DNA of 64,000 bases from Bugulina stolonifera (GCA_935421135.1 OW285193.1:16602099-16666098); one strand, 5' to 3'. Shown: positions 1 through 13,379, counted from the first letter of the stretch. A program made the numbers and translations. Notes: generated by a model not told the origin, from the letters alone.

Positions 1-440
1 TTCCCATATATGGGTACCTGATTTCACCACCTGTAGGCAATGGAAAGCAGTTCTTCATCTATTAGTTGAGAAATTGCTACACTGTTATACTGTTTCAATA
101 TGACTGGGTATGTTCACGGAATAATAAAGACAGAAAAATTTGACTAAATTAATTGATATGATCAAAAATATAAACCTGCATGCAACGAAGTAGATAAATA
201 AAATTTATACATTTACAGCTGTGTTCTACTAAGTTACTAGCAAGGAGACACGTTGGACAGTAAGTAGAATACCTACAGTCAATATTAAAATAGCCCATTT
301 GGTAGGTTTCATTATCAAAGAATTGATGACTAGATCAATTTGGAAAATACATGTATTATCGCTTGTAAATACATGTACATGTTATATGTAGACTTTAACA
401 ATATTAGTAATCTCTGTTAGAGGTTTATTATAAACTTGGT
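1..440. other. Downstream flank of the unrecognised minus-strand gene
   Basis: I see no coding exon here. A TTTATT at 424-429 reads AATAAA on the minus strand, 12 bases past the stop codon of the gene whose last exon ends at 441, so it may be the polyadenylation signal. Confidence 0.35.
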
Positions 441-3400
441 TTAGCTATTCTGTGTTGGACTTCTCCCACCACCACCAAGTTTCTCAAATGTTAAATATTC
501 ATCATTGTACTATCTTACTTCTATTGTGTTGAGAAGACATTGCTGCTGCACTTCCTGCTGTTGCGATAGCCTGTGATTTGTTTGTTCACATGCTGGGCTT
601 CCATATTCCACTAATGAGGTTTGAGTACATGTCTGCTTGGTACAGCAAAACTTAGTTCCCTAGAAAATACACAGCTACATGTATGTCAGTCCAACCAGTT
701 TATAGTGATACCTTGTATATAAAGTTATATACTGGACATGTAAAACTTGTCCAATGTGTCATGCGCAATGTTATGTAATGGATTTTAGTGAGGAAAGTAT
801 CCCACTGTGTTCCCCGACAACTCCCTAGAGTTGTATGAACACTCGGCAACGGCCGTCGCTGTATATTATTGTAACATACCTTGGGCAGAACTTAGATCAG
901 ATTCTTGGTAGCGTGGTAGAAAGTATATTTAAAGTTCCAATGTAGAAAAAGGTATAAGAGTAAAAGATTACAGCAGTAGACTAGACTGAATTATAATGCA
1001 AAGTATAATAGAAATCGCACACCTTATATACTTGTGTTTGATTTTAGACGCACCAATAAGAAGTAGAAGTAGTTCCGACGGAGGGCCGGAGACCAATCAT
1101 ATAAAAGATTACGCCATAACGGCGAAGAATGACTTAACAATGATGCAATACCAATCGTCGGAAATACAATTAGTGAATGATTGCGAAATGTGTATAATAT
1201 GTAAATAAACCGTGTCAGCAAGGGAAGTTGTCTGCACAATGCTATCGACGACGCAATAAAATATATATATATATGACAAATTAGTATAACAACAGTCTTA
1301 TTACTGGTTCGGAACTTGGGTTTACATAAATGGATATACGCACGCTGTTTTATAGCTGTAGGTAATAATATAGGAGGCTAAATAATAAAGTAGCATAAAG
1401 TCTGGGATGATGACCATCACAGTTAGAGGTCAAGGTACGAGTACATCTGCATATACAGGGGTGTACCCACCTCTAAACTTGAACCAGTATACTATAGGCA
1501 GTACCCTGGAATTGCAGCTACAGTATACCCATCACATGTGTTCCACAGTGGTTATATGCATTCATAAGTTTTCCCATTGATTATACATGTAATTTGATGT
1601 TATCCTCTCCTGACTAAGGGAGGATAACTCTAACTATTGTGATCAACAGCTTATACATAATTATATACCCATTATGCGATTAGTCTAGACAAAATTGGTT
1701 TTTTTTTCTAATGGGTACATATGCACGAGATGAATTTGGTATTCAAGGCTAGTGTACTCCAACAAGTTGTATGAATCTAATGGCCTTCAGTCCCTATCAA
1801 ATAATGTAATGAAAGAATAAATAGGAAAGGGACAGGCAATCATGACTAACTACTAGCCTGCTTACCTCTGGGACCGCCATTACAGTTGTTGTAGTACTTG
1901 TGTGCTCATGCTGGGTCATAGCTTTACCTAGCAATAGAGTAATAGCTTATTAGGATATAAAATAGAGGTAGGCTGCCCCAACTACAATTATAACTTATAA
2001 GTTATTTGCTCTTATATAGATAGAGAAGGGAAAACTGGGTAACAAATGCACATTTTATTGGACTGATGTCATTGTTATAAAGTTTCAAGTTTGCAAATTA
2101 ACTTGAGCAAACGCTCTCAAACAGCCAACAAACCTCACCTACATAAGCAAAGCATGGTCAAATCAACTATTTCAACGGAGTATCACCTTCAGATCTGAGT
2201 CTATACACTGTAACAGGCATTGCCCTGAAACTACAGGTGCAGTGTACCCATCTCATTTAGTTCCACTTCTAATATTGGATCAACATTTTTCAGCATAACA
2301 GCATACTTGAGTTGTTTCAGCACCTCACTTAGACTGATGTAACTTATTTGTTAAAAAAGGATAAAATATGATCATCAGTATCAATATGTTCAATAATAAG
2401 AGTAAGAGTTCACCTTTATTATTGCTAACTACAGGAAGTACCAATGGCTTTCCAACTCCATCTGTTGTTGGAGAAAGCTACAATGTAAGACAATGTAGAG
2501 CACATTATACTGTGTATCATTCACACAGATTGATAAGCAGTATGAATATGAATCCAGCCCTGCATGTACATACAAACAAAATATAAGATTATCGGTTAGT
2601 TTACTGTACATGCTACTTTTACAAACATCACACATGTACATAAACTACCCTCCTGAGCTGCACTGATGAGGTGTCCAACACATCAACAGTGCACTATTTG
2701 CAGATTGAGTATTAAGGCTTATAATTATAATGCTACATCTGAAGTACATGATAACTTTTACCCCAACTACTAAGGTACACAGGTACAATTGTGTCTCTGT
2801 GTTCTGGGTTTACAATAGTTCCAGCTACTGATAGTATTTGGAACAAAGTTTAAACTTTGAATTTGTGGAAGTGGTCAACCACGCAATATAATATTGAGCT
2901 CTAAAGGAAAAACCCATTCTTCACAAAAAGTCCCACCTTGTCATTTGTTATTATACAACCTGTTTGATGTTATTAATTTTTCTTCACCTGATTGGGCAAT
3001 ATAGACTAAACCATTATCTAAAGTATTATATACACACACAAGTATAATAAATCATTTGTTTAAACATTATCAACCTGTAATGGTGGCCTAATCAATGTCA
3101 TATGTGAAAACTTCCTTGTTAGTTTATGGGACTAGGTAATCCACATTATGTGGTGCCTACATCTACATGTGTGTACATTAGTTAGTATATGATGATACAA
3201 TACTCACTTCCACTACACCTTCTGCATCTACTCCCCTAGCATGAGGTCTACTGACACCCTGCCCAGTGTCTGAAATGAGAAGAATATACAGCTACTTCGT
3301 TACCCTTTACCAAACCACATTATGGACATATATTTACTAACCAATCAGGCCCACAAACATGTTTATAGTGGTTCATGCATAGAATTCTATGTGCTTGCAC

Positions 3401-4998
3401 AGGTGGTAGCGTTATAGTATCAACCACTCTGGTACTCTATGGTATTACATACATGTACATGTATATTTGGAATAAAATTTACAGCAATGGTAATAGAAAC
3501 AAGATTTTAAGAGCTAATTAGCACAAGCAAGGACAAAAACCATTCTATAACACTACAAATGTGGTTTCACCAGAGGTAGCAGCTCAGCGTAATGCAATGC
3601 AACAGATTATTTTCTTCATTATTGTACTATACTAACTGATGATTGCAAAACTTTTGTAAAATTATGTGAATCCAGCAGTAATAAAATGGTTTTAACTCTG
3701 TTTTGCCTATATTTACATGTATTTACATGTACATTGCATTCGGAATAATGTGAAGAGTGGGAATGGGGCCCTTGATTGACCTACCATGAAAGCTACCCAG
3801 TAGCGTGTCTGTGCTGTGTACCAACGCAGTCTCGACTTCTTCTTGCTGTAATCATTCAATACTGTTTATATAACATGACTGAGGTACGCAGGGAAGAGAA
3901 TACGACTATGTGTACATCACTAGATATAGTCATTGATAGTGCCCATATGCTCAACCAACTTATTCACAACTGGAATTAACCCCTGGGATGTCTAGTTTTG
4001 CATGCAGCACACCAATATTATGAGATGTCTACTTTTGCATGCAGTACACCAATATTATGGTTTCATTGATAAGATAATCAAGTTTGCTAAAAATGATGAT
4101 CTTCATAACAGGCACCAAATAAAGTTATTCAACCTAAAATTGTTCCAAATTATCATTCGTATCATTAGAATATGTATATGGATGAAATGCCCATACATAT
4201 TGAGCAACACATGCACTCTGTAATCATACGGATATTTTCACTTGTAGGCCTACCCAGCATAAACCAAGTTTTCCTATATTTATATCATTTGTTAACTAAT
4301 CCAGCGTATGGAACTTCAGTGCAAAATAAGGAACTCTAGATTGACTTTGAGGTTTAGCATCAGATAGACTTACTGATAGGGCTGAGGGTATTGAATTAGT
4401 TGAAAACAGGGTAGGGTGGATAGAATCGCAGCTCTATACAGCGAATGTAACACAGCAGCCAATGATATATGTATGTGATATTTGGTATAGCATGTGATAT
4501 ACTGTGAGGTATATTTATGTAATATTTGGTATGACACTTATTATAGTACTATACTTACGTGATCTGTAACTGGTGTTGGGTATCCTGGTGCATCTTTAAT
4601 CACAGTCTTTTCTCGTTTAGAAGACTTTTTCTTCTTTAGCTTAGAGAAGAAGCCAGACCTCTTCAGATTATCTTTTGAAGAGTTTGGTGACAGATCTTGC
4701 TGAGAGAGTAAGCTGTCAACCGATCCTGTCTTGCTCTACAGACAAAATACTGTCTATATCATACATGAACATACCACAGCATGTTTTGGTACCAGGACCT
4801 GTCTTTGTGAATTCAACAATGGGAAGCAGGAAGAGTTTTTCACAATCAGGAAACTGATAGTCCTTGACAATTAATAATGCATAAATAAAAAGGTAATGTA
4901 GATAACCTATTTGTTAAAGATTTTTCATTTACTAGTTAAGCAGAGATTGTGTATCTTGTTACCTTTTCCCTGACTCCCAAGCTGCCACAGGCATATTT
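441..4998 (-). CDS. Unrecognised protein, C-terminal part, eight exons
   Basis: Eight short open exons on the minus strand join with consistent phase: 4963-4998, 4775-4853, 4559-4735, 3208-3258, 2414-2477, 1866-1927, 519-632 and 441-482, the last ending in TAA. Each is flanked by AG acceptors and GT donors, for example GTAAGT after 4559 and GTGAGT after 3208. The joined product covers just over 200 residues. It is polar and low in complexity: a very basic patch (GFFSKLKKKKSSKREK) in the third exon, a Thr-run segment, a Gln-rich stretch (LSQQQEVQQQ) and a C-terminal tail GGGGRSPTQNS. The first exon has an ATG (MPVAAWESGK) but I cannot tell whether it is the start; further exons may lie between 5.0 and 5.6 kb. 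I see no catalytic motif. The product looks like a disordered, basic cytoplasmic or nuclear protein tail. The phase agreement is the main evidence that the gene is real. The fourth exon could instead start at 3269. Confidence 0.55.
1596..1630. repeat. Short hairpin of the GAAGTTRTCCTCTC family
   Basis: Arms GTTATCCTCTCC (1599-1610) and GGGAGGATAAC (1618-1628) face each other across a 7-base loop, inside an intron. Confidence 0.6.
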
Positions 4999-5645
4999 CT
5001 GTATTACACCAAATAGTTTTACCATAATGACAAAGTGTCCATTCCATAAAGATGTATCACTTTATAGAAACCAAAACAACAGCAGCACCTGCAGCCTGCC
5101 TACATCGATATGGAGTACTCCATATACATGTATATTGCACACCCTTTCAATCTGATTGGTTGGTTATGACTATAACCCAAAGAGAGGATAACTTCGGTTA
5201 TATATCAAACTAAGGAGTAGATGACTCCCTTAAAATTAAGTAGGTGCACCAATGTGAATAAACCAGTATTAATAGTATCACAATTCTAACAACTGCTCAG
5301 ATTCTTGTGGACTTCTCAGTTCTAAAGCATTTCTTTGAGTGTTAAAACAACCTGGTAAAAATAATAAGTGGTGTTATATTTCTTTTCAAAAGAGAAAAAG
5401 TAAGAAATACACAGGAGAGCATAACTTGGGACATAATAGACAAGATAATCTGATTATAGCATAATTAACAACAACTATCAAACATTCAATTGGTTCACAT
5501 TCACTCAGCCAGCACACCCCTATAATGTGGAGAAGACTGCATATACGAGTATATATATAATAAAGATCCTAATGCACAATGTGGTATACACAGTCAACTG
5601 CCCTGTTGCATGTACAGTCAAAGAAATGTGCTGCCATCTTGTAGA
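4999..5645. other. Spacer between importin alpha and the next minus-strand gene
   Basis: This holds the 3' flank of importin alpha. A minus-strand open stretch at about 5281-5357 follows an acceptor-like TTTTTACCAG and reads to a stop, but it fits no neighbouring exon in phase. A lone arm GAGAGGATAACTTC at 5182-5195 belongs to the dispersed hairpin family without a clear partner. Confidence 0.3.
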
Positions 5646-8600
5646 TTAAAAGTTGAAGTTGGAAGGTGGTGCTTGGTTAGCACCTGTAGAGGTGGGTACT
5701 GTGAATCCATACTCGTTACCCTGCTGTACTGGAGCCACAGCGGTGTCGGTGTCTGCCTCTTCTTCACTGAAGTATGTTTCCACCAGGCGCAAGGCAAACT
5801 CATAGATCTATAAACAAACACACAACATAGATAGATACACTTAGATAGACATCACAACCCTGGTCAACTACAAACACACAACAAATTCATTGTTATACTC
5901 TCATAGTGAATGAAGTTCATCATAATCTGCAAACAAAATTTCGTTGTATAATTTAAGGTCAATTATTTCACACCAGAATGCGAATGAGATATATTGAGAG
6001 GTTAGACAACTACAAATATCCAGTCCCAGTTACCAGAATACTGCCCCAGCCACCCCTCCCCGCTGTTCCGCCCCCACTACTCACAACTACTGCATATATA
6101 CTAAACTATGACTATACCTCCAGGTTGTCATGCTCCTGAAGAGCTTCCAGTTTATCCAAACCTCCCAACTCTTCAAACTTGAGGCATATAGCTCTCTTAG
6201 ACTCCTCGCTGTGTTTGCTAGCAGCTTGTAGTATGTTAGAGACAGCATCTAGAACCACTAGTATAGTCTTGGCTTCCTTTGCAGTCATCACACCGATGAG
6301 GGGCTCCAACACCCCCTGATCTACTGCATAAGCTATCTGGTGGACGGTTCCTGAAAAATAATTTATTCACTCTCAACTTTACAAATGAGCAACTATATAT
6401 CATGGCTCCACACAACATTCCCGAGATGTATCTATTTAATAGTAATTATGTACCAGAATAAACTTCAGTTTAATTGATATGGTAGGGCAGAGCATGCACC
6501 AAGTCTTACTGCATGCATATTTCAGATATTATTGTGATTTTACAGTAACAACACAAATCCATGACATCTCCTGTACTGTAGACTAAGGACTGACTTACCT
6601 CCAGATGTCAGGTTTGTGATGACCCAGACAGCCTCCTTCTGACTCTTGTAGTCACCCTTAGCCATCACCTCTATCACACCTGGTATGATGTTGGAGTCTA
6701 TCACTGACTGAATCTGTTTCTGTATTTTTATAGACAAAGACTAACTTTAGGTTTACAAGTCAATAGGTCACCGGTGTTAAATCCATTAGCAGATAAGAAA
6801 TAGTATAAAGATTGTAAATTATTTACAAAATGAACATATGCTGGACTATATAGTGTAGTGTAGAAGTACATGTAAGCACCACATACCACGCTTCCAGCAG
6901 TGATGTTACTGATAGCCCATGCAGCCTCCTTCCTTATGCTGATCTTACTGTGGTTGAGGAGGAAAGGGAATGCCTGAAGAGCACCTGGTGTTTCCACCAC
7001 TGCCTGGGTCTGAGCATCATCCCCTAGTATACAGTAATACACACACATAAGGTCTGAGCATCATCCCCTAGTATGCAGTAATACATACACATAAGGTCTG
7101 AGCATCATCCCCTAGTATACAGTAATACATACACATAGGTCTGAGCATCATCCCCTAGTATACAGTAATACATACACATAGGTCTGAGCATCATCCCCTA
7201 GTATACAGTAATACATACACATAAGGTCTGAGCATCATCCCCTAGTATACAGTAATACACACACACAAGGTCTGAGCATCATCCCCTAGTATACAGTAAT
7301 ACATACACATAAGGTCTGAGCATCATCCCCTAGTATACAGTAATACACACACATAAGGTCTGAGCATCATCCCCTAGTATACAGTAATACACACACATAA
7401 GCACACACACAACGCCGTGCAATATGAGAGAATGATATTAACTGTTCACTCTTTTAGCCACCGATAAATCAATAAATTGAGGTTAACAACCTGAGGCTAA
7501 TAGTCCGTGCACCTGCACAGTAAGTATGAAAGTAGTAATATACATTGATACAACACAATACTGTGATAGTTAATAAACATATCCTAGTTTTGGTGTGTAG
7601 TACGTAGGGGTGGTACATTATCTAGAGATATAAGGTAGTTATGTTGGTAGAGTCCACGTACCTGTTACGATATTACCAATAGTCCTAAGAGCTGGTGTGA
7701 CAACCTGTGACTCAGTATGGTACAGTAGTTCCACCACTCTAGGCAATACCCCAGAGTCAAGCACAGCCTATATAATAAATACAATAACAGTCAAGTACAA
7801 ATCCAACAGCAGGCTACTGTGAAAGTAAGAGTGATTATTGTGGTATCGCCAGGTAACTAGAAAACCACACTAACCTGTATTTTCTCATTGGCTCCGTCGG
7901 TGATGTAGCTGAGTGCCCAGCAAGTGTCACCAAGGACCTCTATGTCATCGTGGCATAAAAGTGTTGAGAAGGCTGGAAGGCACTGCTTGCAGGATTCAAA
8001 TGGTGGGGGTGGGTTCTTGTTACGGCAGAGGTTGGACAAGGTCCAGGCTATGTTCCTAAGCAGGGCAACCTGAAGCACAGAGGAGGTCATACAGTTGGAA
8101 CACCATGTGCTGTAGATAATACAAGTTGACTACTACTCTAGTATATTGGCTTCTTTACACAAACTGTAGGTAGAGTATAGCAATTATAGCAACTAACCTT
8201 GGTTTCAGAGTAAACCATGTCAATGAGGGGGCTGGCAGCACCAGCCTCTATCACAGCGTCTCTAAGCTGTGGTCCATCTCCTGCTATGTTACCAAGAGCC
8301 CAAACACATTGCTCTCTCACATTGGCATCTGGTGAACGGAGCAGAGCTGCAAACTTGGGAATAGCTCCAGCCTTGGCTACTGCAAGTGTCTGATCAGAGT
8401 GGCCTGTGGAAAATATACTTTCACTTAGAACAGTTAAGCCTCCTACCATAGCTTATACAGAAGCACATTATGGGGCATAGAAAACATTGCAATTAAATGG
8501 ACATTTTAAAATATGTTTGGTTTTCGATGTTGAGGCTTGTTTGATTGAGCACAAAATAGTAACATAGGCTACTGGTATAGTAAACTACAACTCACTGCTT

Positions 8601-9486
8601 TATTTACATGGAATATACATGTAAATAAGCTTGCTTGGTATACCCATATACAACGTTAGAGTGACGGTAGAATACACTTACCTGATGCAATATTAGTGAG
8701 AGCCCATGCAGACTCAAATTGTAGTGCAGTAGAGTCTGTTCTATCAAGGAATGACACCAAATGAGGGACAACGCCAGCCTGTATGAAATCATCAATAGGA
8801 GGCTTGTTCTCTCGGGAGAGTATTTTACGAGCGGATTGTACACCTTGCATCTGCAGGAGAGGGTCCTTACTAATTATCGCAGTAACCGTATTCTGCATTG
8901 GTAGAGCGACGACTGGAGATTTCACAACGTTCTGTAAATACGAACAATAGACAATGGGGATAAACATTCATCAAACAGCGAGAGAGCAAAATGATTAGTG
9001 AACCAAAAATCCAATGATATTCAACAGACTATTAACTTGTTGTCGTGGGGGGTGTTTAGTACTAACCCCTGATCTCTCCTGAAGAGGGCTAGTTGGTTCG
9101 TCAACATCTAGATCTGTAACATTTCTCCTCTTCATCAACTGATCTTCTTTTTTAATCTTGCGCAGCTCTACACTAGCATCAGCTCTTTTCCTTCGCCCAT
9201 CCTAGAGTACAGAGAATGTACTATGTATACCAGCTACTAACTACTGCAGCTATAACTATACAAACTCACGTAATTACATGCAGATTTTTAAAGGTAGCAT
9301 GATGATACAATGTGAAAGTTGCCTTGTGACTGGTTCCACAATCTTCATATTGGCTACTCAGATTAAACTGTGTATGTATAATATTCATCTTTTTATTGAA
9401 CTTGAAGTGAGATGTTTAGTCTTACTAACCTCACCACCTCGTCCTTGATTCTTGAACTGTCTTGATCGAGAAGCGTTTTCCGACAT
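5646..9486 (-). CDS. Importin subunit alpha (karyopherin alpha)
   Basis: Nuclear import adaptor: it binds classical nuclear localisation signals on cargo through its ARM repeats and importin beta through its N-terminal IBB domain. Ten coding exons join in phase: 9430-9486, 9067-9201, 8682-8931, 8198-8403, 7875-8069, 7662-7767, 6887-7023, 6599-6719, 6118-6350 and 5646-5807, giving 533 residues, the usual family length. The start [19 protein letters not shown] leads into a basic IBB segment ([20 protein letters not shown], then MKRRNV). ARM repeats follow with typical helices such as [47 protein letters not shown] and [15 protein letters not shown]. The protein ends [13 protein letters not shown] 5' untranslated intron is likely at about 9494-9577 (TTAGCAG acceptor just before the ATG, GTACGT donor). 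All exons look intact. The intron upstream of the seventh exon carries a minisatellite that repeats that exon's acceptor. The assignment to importin alpha is firm; I did not assign the alpha subtype. Confidence 0.96.
7007..7401. repeat. 44-bp minisatellite containing a copied 3' splice site
   Basis: About nine copies of a roughly 44-bp unit (GGTCTGAGCATCATCCCC, then TAGTATACAGTAATACATAC and a short CA-rich tail). The first copy is the start of importin alpha exon 7 (minus strand) plus its acceptor TACTAG; the other eight lie in the intron upstream and repeat the same exon edge and acceptor. Confidence 0.9.
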
Positions 9487-9639
9487 GTTGACTGCTAATA
9501 GAGTAGTGTTATTTTATAAACAGAAAGTGTATTACAATATAAATAGACAAGAGGTGGGGCCTATATATTTCACGTACCTTTATGACTTTCTCAGTGCATG
9601 AGTGTGCTGAGCTGTGTGCTCTCTATCCACAGTCGAGTA

Positions 9640-10543
9640 TTTCAATTAGTATAGTGATAGTACACTATGTTGAGTGACAAACTGATCAATATATCCATAT
9701 ATTATATCATAACTTTTTGTTAGTGTAATGTAACTGCAAGTTGTATCAGTATTGAGGAGCTATATTTTTATGCAAGTAATTTTTGTTGGGGTGGAACAAG
9801 TCCAATATACATGTACATATTACGTCATATTTCTATCTATACCCATAATATTACTCTTTTCCTGTAAAGTTTATTAAAATAAATTTTGAGGTTAAAATAA
9901 AGGTAACACAGTATCTGATGGGATCCCAAAAACTCAACGGTGTCGGTGTAGTGTAAACAGCTTTTGTCACTACTTATCCTGCAGTCTGCAAGTAATTGTG
10001 TCTTTATAATCAATTACTGTATTACATAACTCTTTATGTAATGAATAATTTTTTATACTATTGTGTATTAGTGTTAACGGTCATCTTTCTGTTGTTACCC
10101 TATATTGTTGGACCAGCTACTTTGTAAACGGTCATGCTTGTCAATACCAGTCAGTCCTGACCTACCAGACGTCAGTGTGGACGACCACCCAGTCGCAGGC
10201 ATATCTACTATAGCTATATAAGTAGAGCAAATCTTTCTTATACTTCAGTCTTATAGTATTTGTTACTAAAGCAGGATCTATTTTATACAGTACACTTATG
10301 AAGGATTTCTTCACCTAGGCGAATAAGATTAGCTACGCACCTAGTGCCCCATTCTAGGGGTACTAGGTAGTGTAGGTACCAAGGCTAGGCTGTGCAGTCT
10401 GGATAGAACAGGTAGGCCTATATAGGCCTAATACATACACAAATACATGTTGGTAGTAATTGTCTACTCTCTTACCACTTACCAGCAGTGATAGTCGTAG
10501 AGTTACTCACTCGCCCAGCTGTACATGTATTACAAAAAAATAT
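9640..10543. other. Upstream region of importin alpha, no gene seen
   Basis: This should include the importin alpha promoter, given a putative non-coding first exon from about 9578 upward. I cannot point to a supported core promoter motif. No open frame here looks coding. Confidence 0.3.
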
Positions 10544-10744
10544 GTAAAGGAGCCTAGGAGGATGTCATGTAGCCCAGCTGGTATTATATTAATTATTTAT
10601 TTAATAAAGTTATTTTTAAATTTTATACTTAATAAAACATAAATAAATATAAATATTTTATCAATATAAATATTTTAATTTTATTAAATAAATAATTAAT
10701 ATCATACCAGCTGGGCTACATGACATCCTCCTAGGCTGCTTTAC
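10544..10744. repeat. 200-bp near-perfect palindrome (foldback/MITE-like)
   Basis: The arms start GTAAAGGAGCCTAGGAGG and run about 66 bp (10544-10610 and 10679-10744) with two mismatches seen, around an AT-only centre of about 70 bp. No coding capacity. Confidence 0.85.
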
Positions 10745-10747
10745 TTT

Positions 10748-10903
10748 GGAAGCCTAGTAGCAGTTAAGTTAATACAAGCAAAATTGACAATAAATATCAA
10801 ATTACTAATTTTTAAAATTAAAAATAGTAATTTATTGTTATTCACTTATTGTCAATTTGAATTTTCATTTTGCTTGTATTAACTTAACTGCTACTAGGCT
10901 TCC
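10748..10903. repeat. 156-bp palindrome adjacent to the previous one
   Basis: The arms begin GGAAGCCTAGTAGCAGTTAA and end with the reverse complement ending GGCTTCC at 10903. The centre is AT-rich. It lies 3 bp from the preceding palindrome and shares an AGCCTAG core near its tip. Confidence 0.85.
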
Positions 10904-11781
10904 AGATAGTACATGCAGTTTAGTACAACCTCAAATTTCAGTACAGTCCACCTTTAAGCCAAAATAAAAATACTTAAGTAGTGATAATCCATTCTATCCG
11001 ATTCATTCAAGCCTCGTGACTGTGAGAAGAAGTCCCCTAAAGAGTAGCCTGAAGTAATCACACTTCACACATCCGAAAACAAAAAGTTACACACAAATAG
11101 TGGAAAAGTACAGTTGAAGTTTAAAAACGGTTTTTACTTACTTTTAAAATGTGATGGGCACAGAAACAAAAATGTACAGGAGCAGTGAATCTGAGTCCAG
11201 GTGAGGTACCGTGAGCAGTTCTTGACTGAAAACGAGAGGTAAATTTTTGAAGTAACCGCTGGTATATGTGTGATTGGTTGAGCCAAGACACGTGATTGGT
11301 GATATTTTTCTCATAGTAGTGCGCTTGTACAGTTGTAAGAAGTTTTCTTACCACTTTGTCTATCGTAATGCATCGTATAACATGTGCTAACAACTCCACA
11401 CAACACAAAACTTGGCGACGTGACTTTTATCCGAATTGATCAAGGTAAGTAGAAATTTGCAAGATCTAGACTTCCTACACATGGATATTTTTGCAATAGA
11501 ATATTTCAAAAAAATTTATAAAAAACTTAACAAAGTCTATCAGGTTCTACTAAAGTAAAGTGTCATGATTTATCGAGATGGTATTTTGTGCACATTGCAC
11601 TGTAAACTTTTTCTGTAACGCTTCCGGTATCCTGAATGAATGAATAATGAATGAATGAGTGAATATTTATTTATTTATTTTTTCATTTATTTAATTCATT
11701 TAATTTATTTTATTTATTTATTGAGATTCTCTAAAGCGTGTACAGATAACAGGAGCTGTCTAAAAGCAGCTTGACATGAAA
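10904..11781. other. Spacer with no supported gene
   Basis: A minus-strand frame at 11121-11408 is open but shows no recognisable family or splice logic. An ATTT-rich low-complexity stretch lies at 11660-11720. Confidence 0.3.
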
Positions 11782-11856
11782 AAATGTAGGGAAAAGATGT
11801 TCAACATTGAGGCATAATCATTATGCCTCAATGTTGAACATCTTTTCCCTACATTT
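11782..11856. repeat. 75-bp perfect palindrome
   Basis: Arms of 36 bp starting AAATGTAGGGAAAAGATG, with a 3-base loop TCA at 11818-11820. I saw no mismatch. Confidence 0.9.
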
Positions 11857-11907
11857 GATTATGATTATCAATTATCATTATGATAATGATAATTGATAAT
11901 CATAATC
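11857..11907. repeat. 51-bp perfect palindrome, directly abutting
   Basis: Arms of 24 bp built from GATTATGATTATCAATTATC-type sequence around a TGA loop. It starts at the base after the preceding palindrome ends. Confidence 0.9.
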
Positions 11908-11940
11908 ATTATGATTATCGGATAATCAATGATGTGACAT

Positions 11941-12660
11941 GGCATGCTTTCTAGTAAAGTATGCCATATCATTGCCTTCGAAAGTCAGTCCCACAAGCCA
12001 ACATGCAAGCTTGGAAATACAGAGCTCGGCTGGAGCAGTGAAACTATATTCCTTGGATTAACAAACAATACAAGCAGAGCAGACCTGAGATTTGACAAAC
12101 ATATCACAAACAAGTCCACAAGGCCAGCGAAGTACTTGGCATGATCAAACACACTTTATATAACATGGCGCCCCACATAAAAGCAATCCTAGCCTACACT
12201 GGCCCCTGGCACCCTGTGATGGAGTATGCTGGCTATGTGTGGGATTCCACACAAAAATTCCAGATAAAATAAGAATTGCTGGAACAGGTGCAGAATAGGG
12301 CTGTGCACTTTATAAGCAACCTCAGAGAAAGAGAGAGCGTAACTGAAGCCAAAGCTGAGCTGGGACTACAGAACATCCATGAAAAGAGAAAAGACCACAG
12401 ACTAGCATTCCTGACAAAAATAATGCAGGATGAGGACTGGCACGGAGACCTGACAGCTGCCTATGATGAAATATCATATGACAGAGCAAGTATAACTATG
12501 ACCACCCGCTCAGCTGCAAGGGGAGAAACCTGCCGCACACTATACATGATATGCACGGACACAGTGAATAAAGACTATTAACCAGATGAGATCAACACAA
12601 ACCGACGAGCATGTCGTAACGATTTATCCAACTCAATCCCAATCAAAAACAGCAGTACGC
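11941..12660 (+). mobile_element. Decayed non-LTR retrotransposon fragment (3' end of reverse transcriptase)
   Basis: Broken plus-strand frames resemble the C-terminal part of CR1/RTE-like LINE polymerases. One frame (11944-12144) has a segment like the 'YLG.....L.W..HI' region. The frame at 12276-12581 contains LEQVQNRAVHFISN followed by VTEAKAELGLQNIHEKRKD, the usual 'LE.VQ.RA.RF ... L.W..L..RR' signature. Stops and frameshifts separate the pieces, and the catalytic YxDD segment is absent. It is a dead fragment; the clade is uncertain. Confidence 0.7.
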
Positions 12661-13379
12661 TGTAATAATATGAATTACTGTCTAAAACACACTGTAAAAC
12701 TGGGGTACTCCCCTTACTAAATTCAAGAGTATTCTATTTTTCAAAAGTATTCAAAGGTAAGAAGTAAATCATTATTGTGATGAATAAGGGATAATTCATA
12801 ATAAATTACATGAGAAAGATAATAATTATGATAACATTTTTAATATTAAATATTAAATATAATCATGAATGATTATGAATAATTCATATGATAATATGAA
12901 ATATAAGCAACAAAATGAAAATAGTAGTATAATAGCCTATATTATAATATAATAATATAGTACTAATATTGCAATTATGCTTACGATCAATTTGAATTAT
13001 ATTATGATGATTAATATCATAACTGTGTTTATTATTACATACACATACATAAATATATGGCAAGTTCCTCAATCATTCATGTCGTTCTTGGAATCACATG
13101 ATCAAACATGAGTATGACTATTAAGAAGTAAATTTGGACAAAACTTGAATAGGTTTATCATCATCTACGTGCCAATTGAATACAAGGACTTTGGCTGTAA
13201 TGGCCCTGTGTTGCAGTAGAGTATCAAGTAGGCAACAGCCTAGAAAAACTTTTAATTACTACTTTAATAATCTAAATTCTACCATGGTAGTAGCTTGTGC
13301 TGTTATTGTTTTGCGAGTGATTAGCTTTTCAAGGTTCTATAAGCTAATGGGCGTATTAGCTGTGAAATTACTCAAAATT
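12661..13379. other. AT-rich spacer
   Basis: Very AT-rich sequence with runs such as TAATATTAAATATTAAATAT near 12840. I see no gene or clear element. Confidence 0.4.

Noticed and set aside
996..1239. Open frames on both strands of 70 codons
   Set aside because: They lie in an intron of the minus-strand gene, have no splice fit or known motif, and the two strands compete equally.
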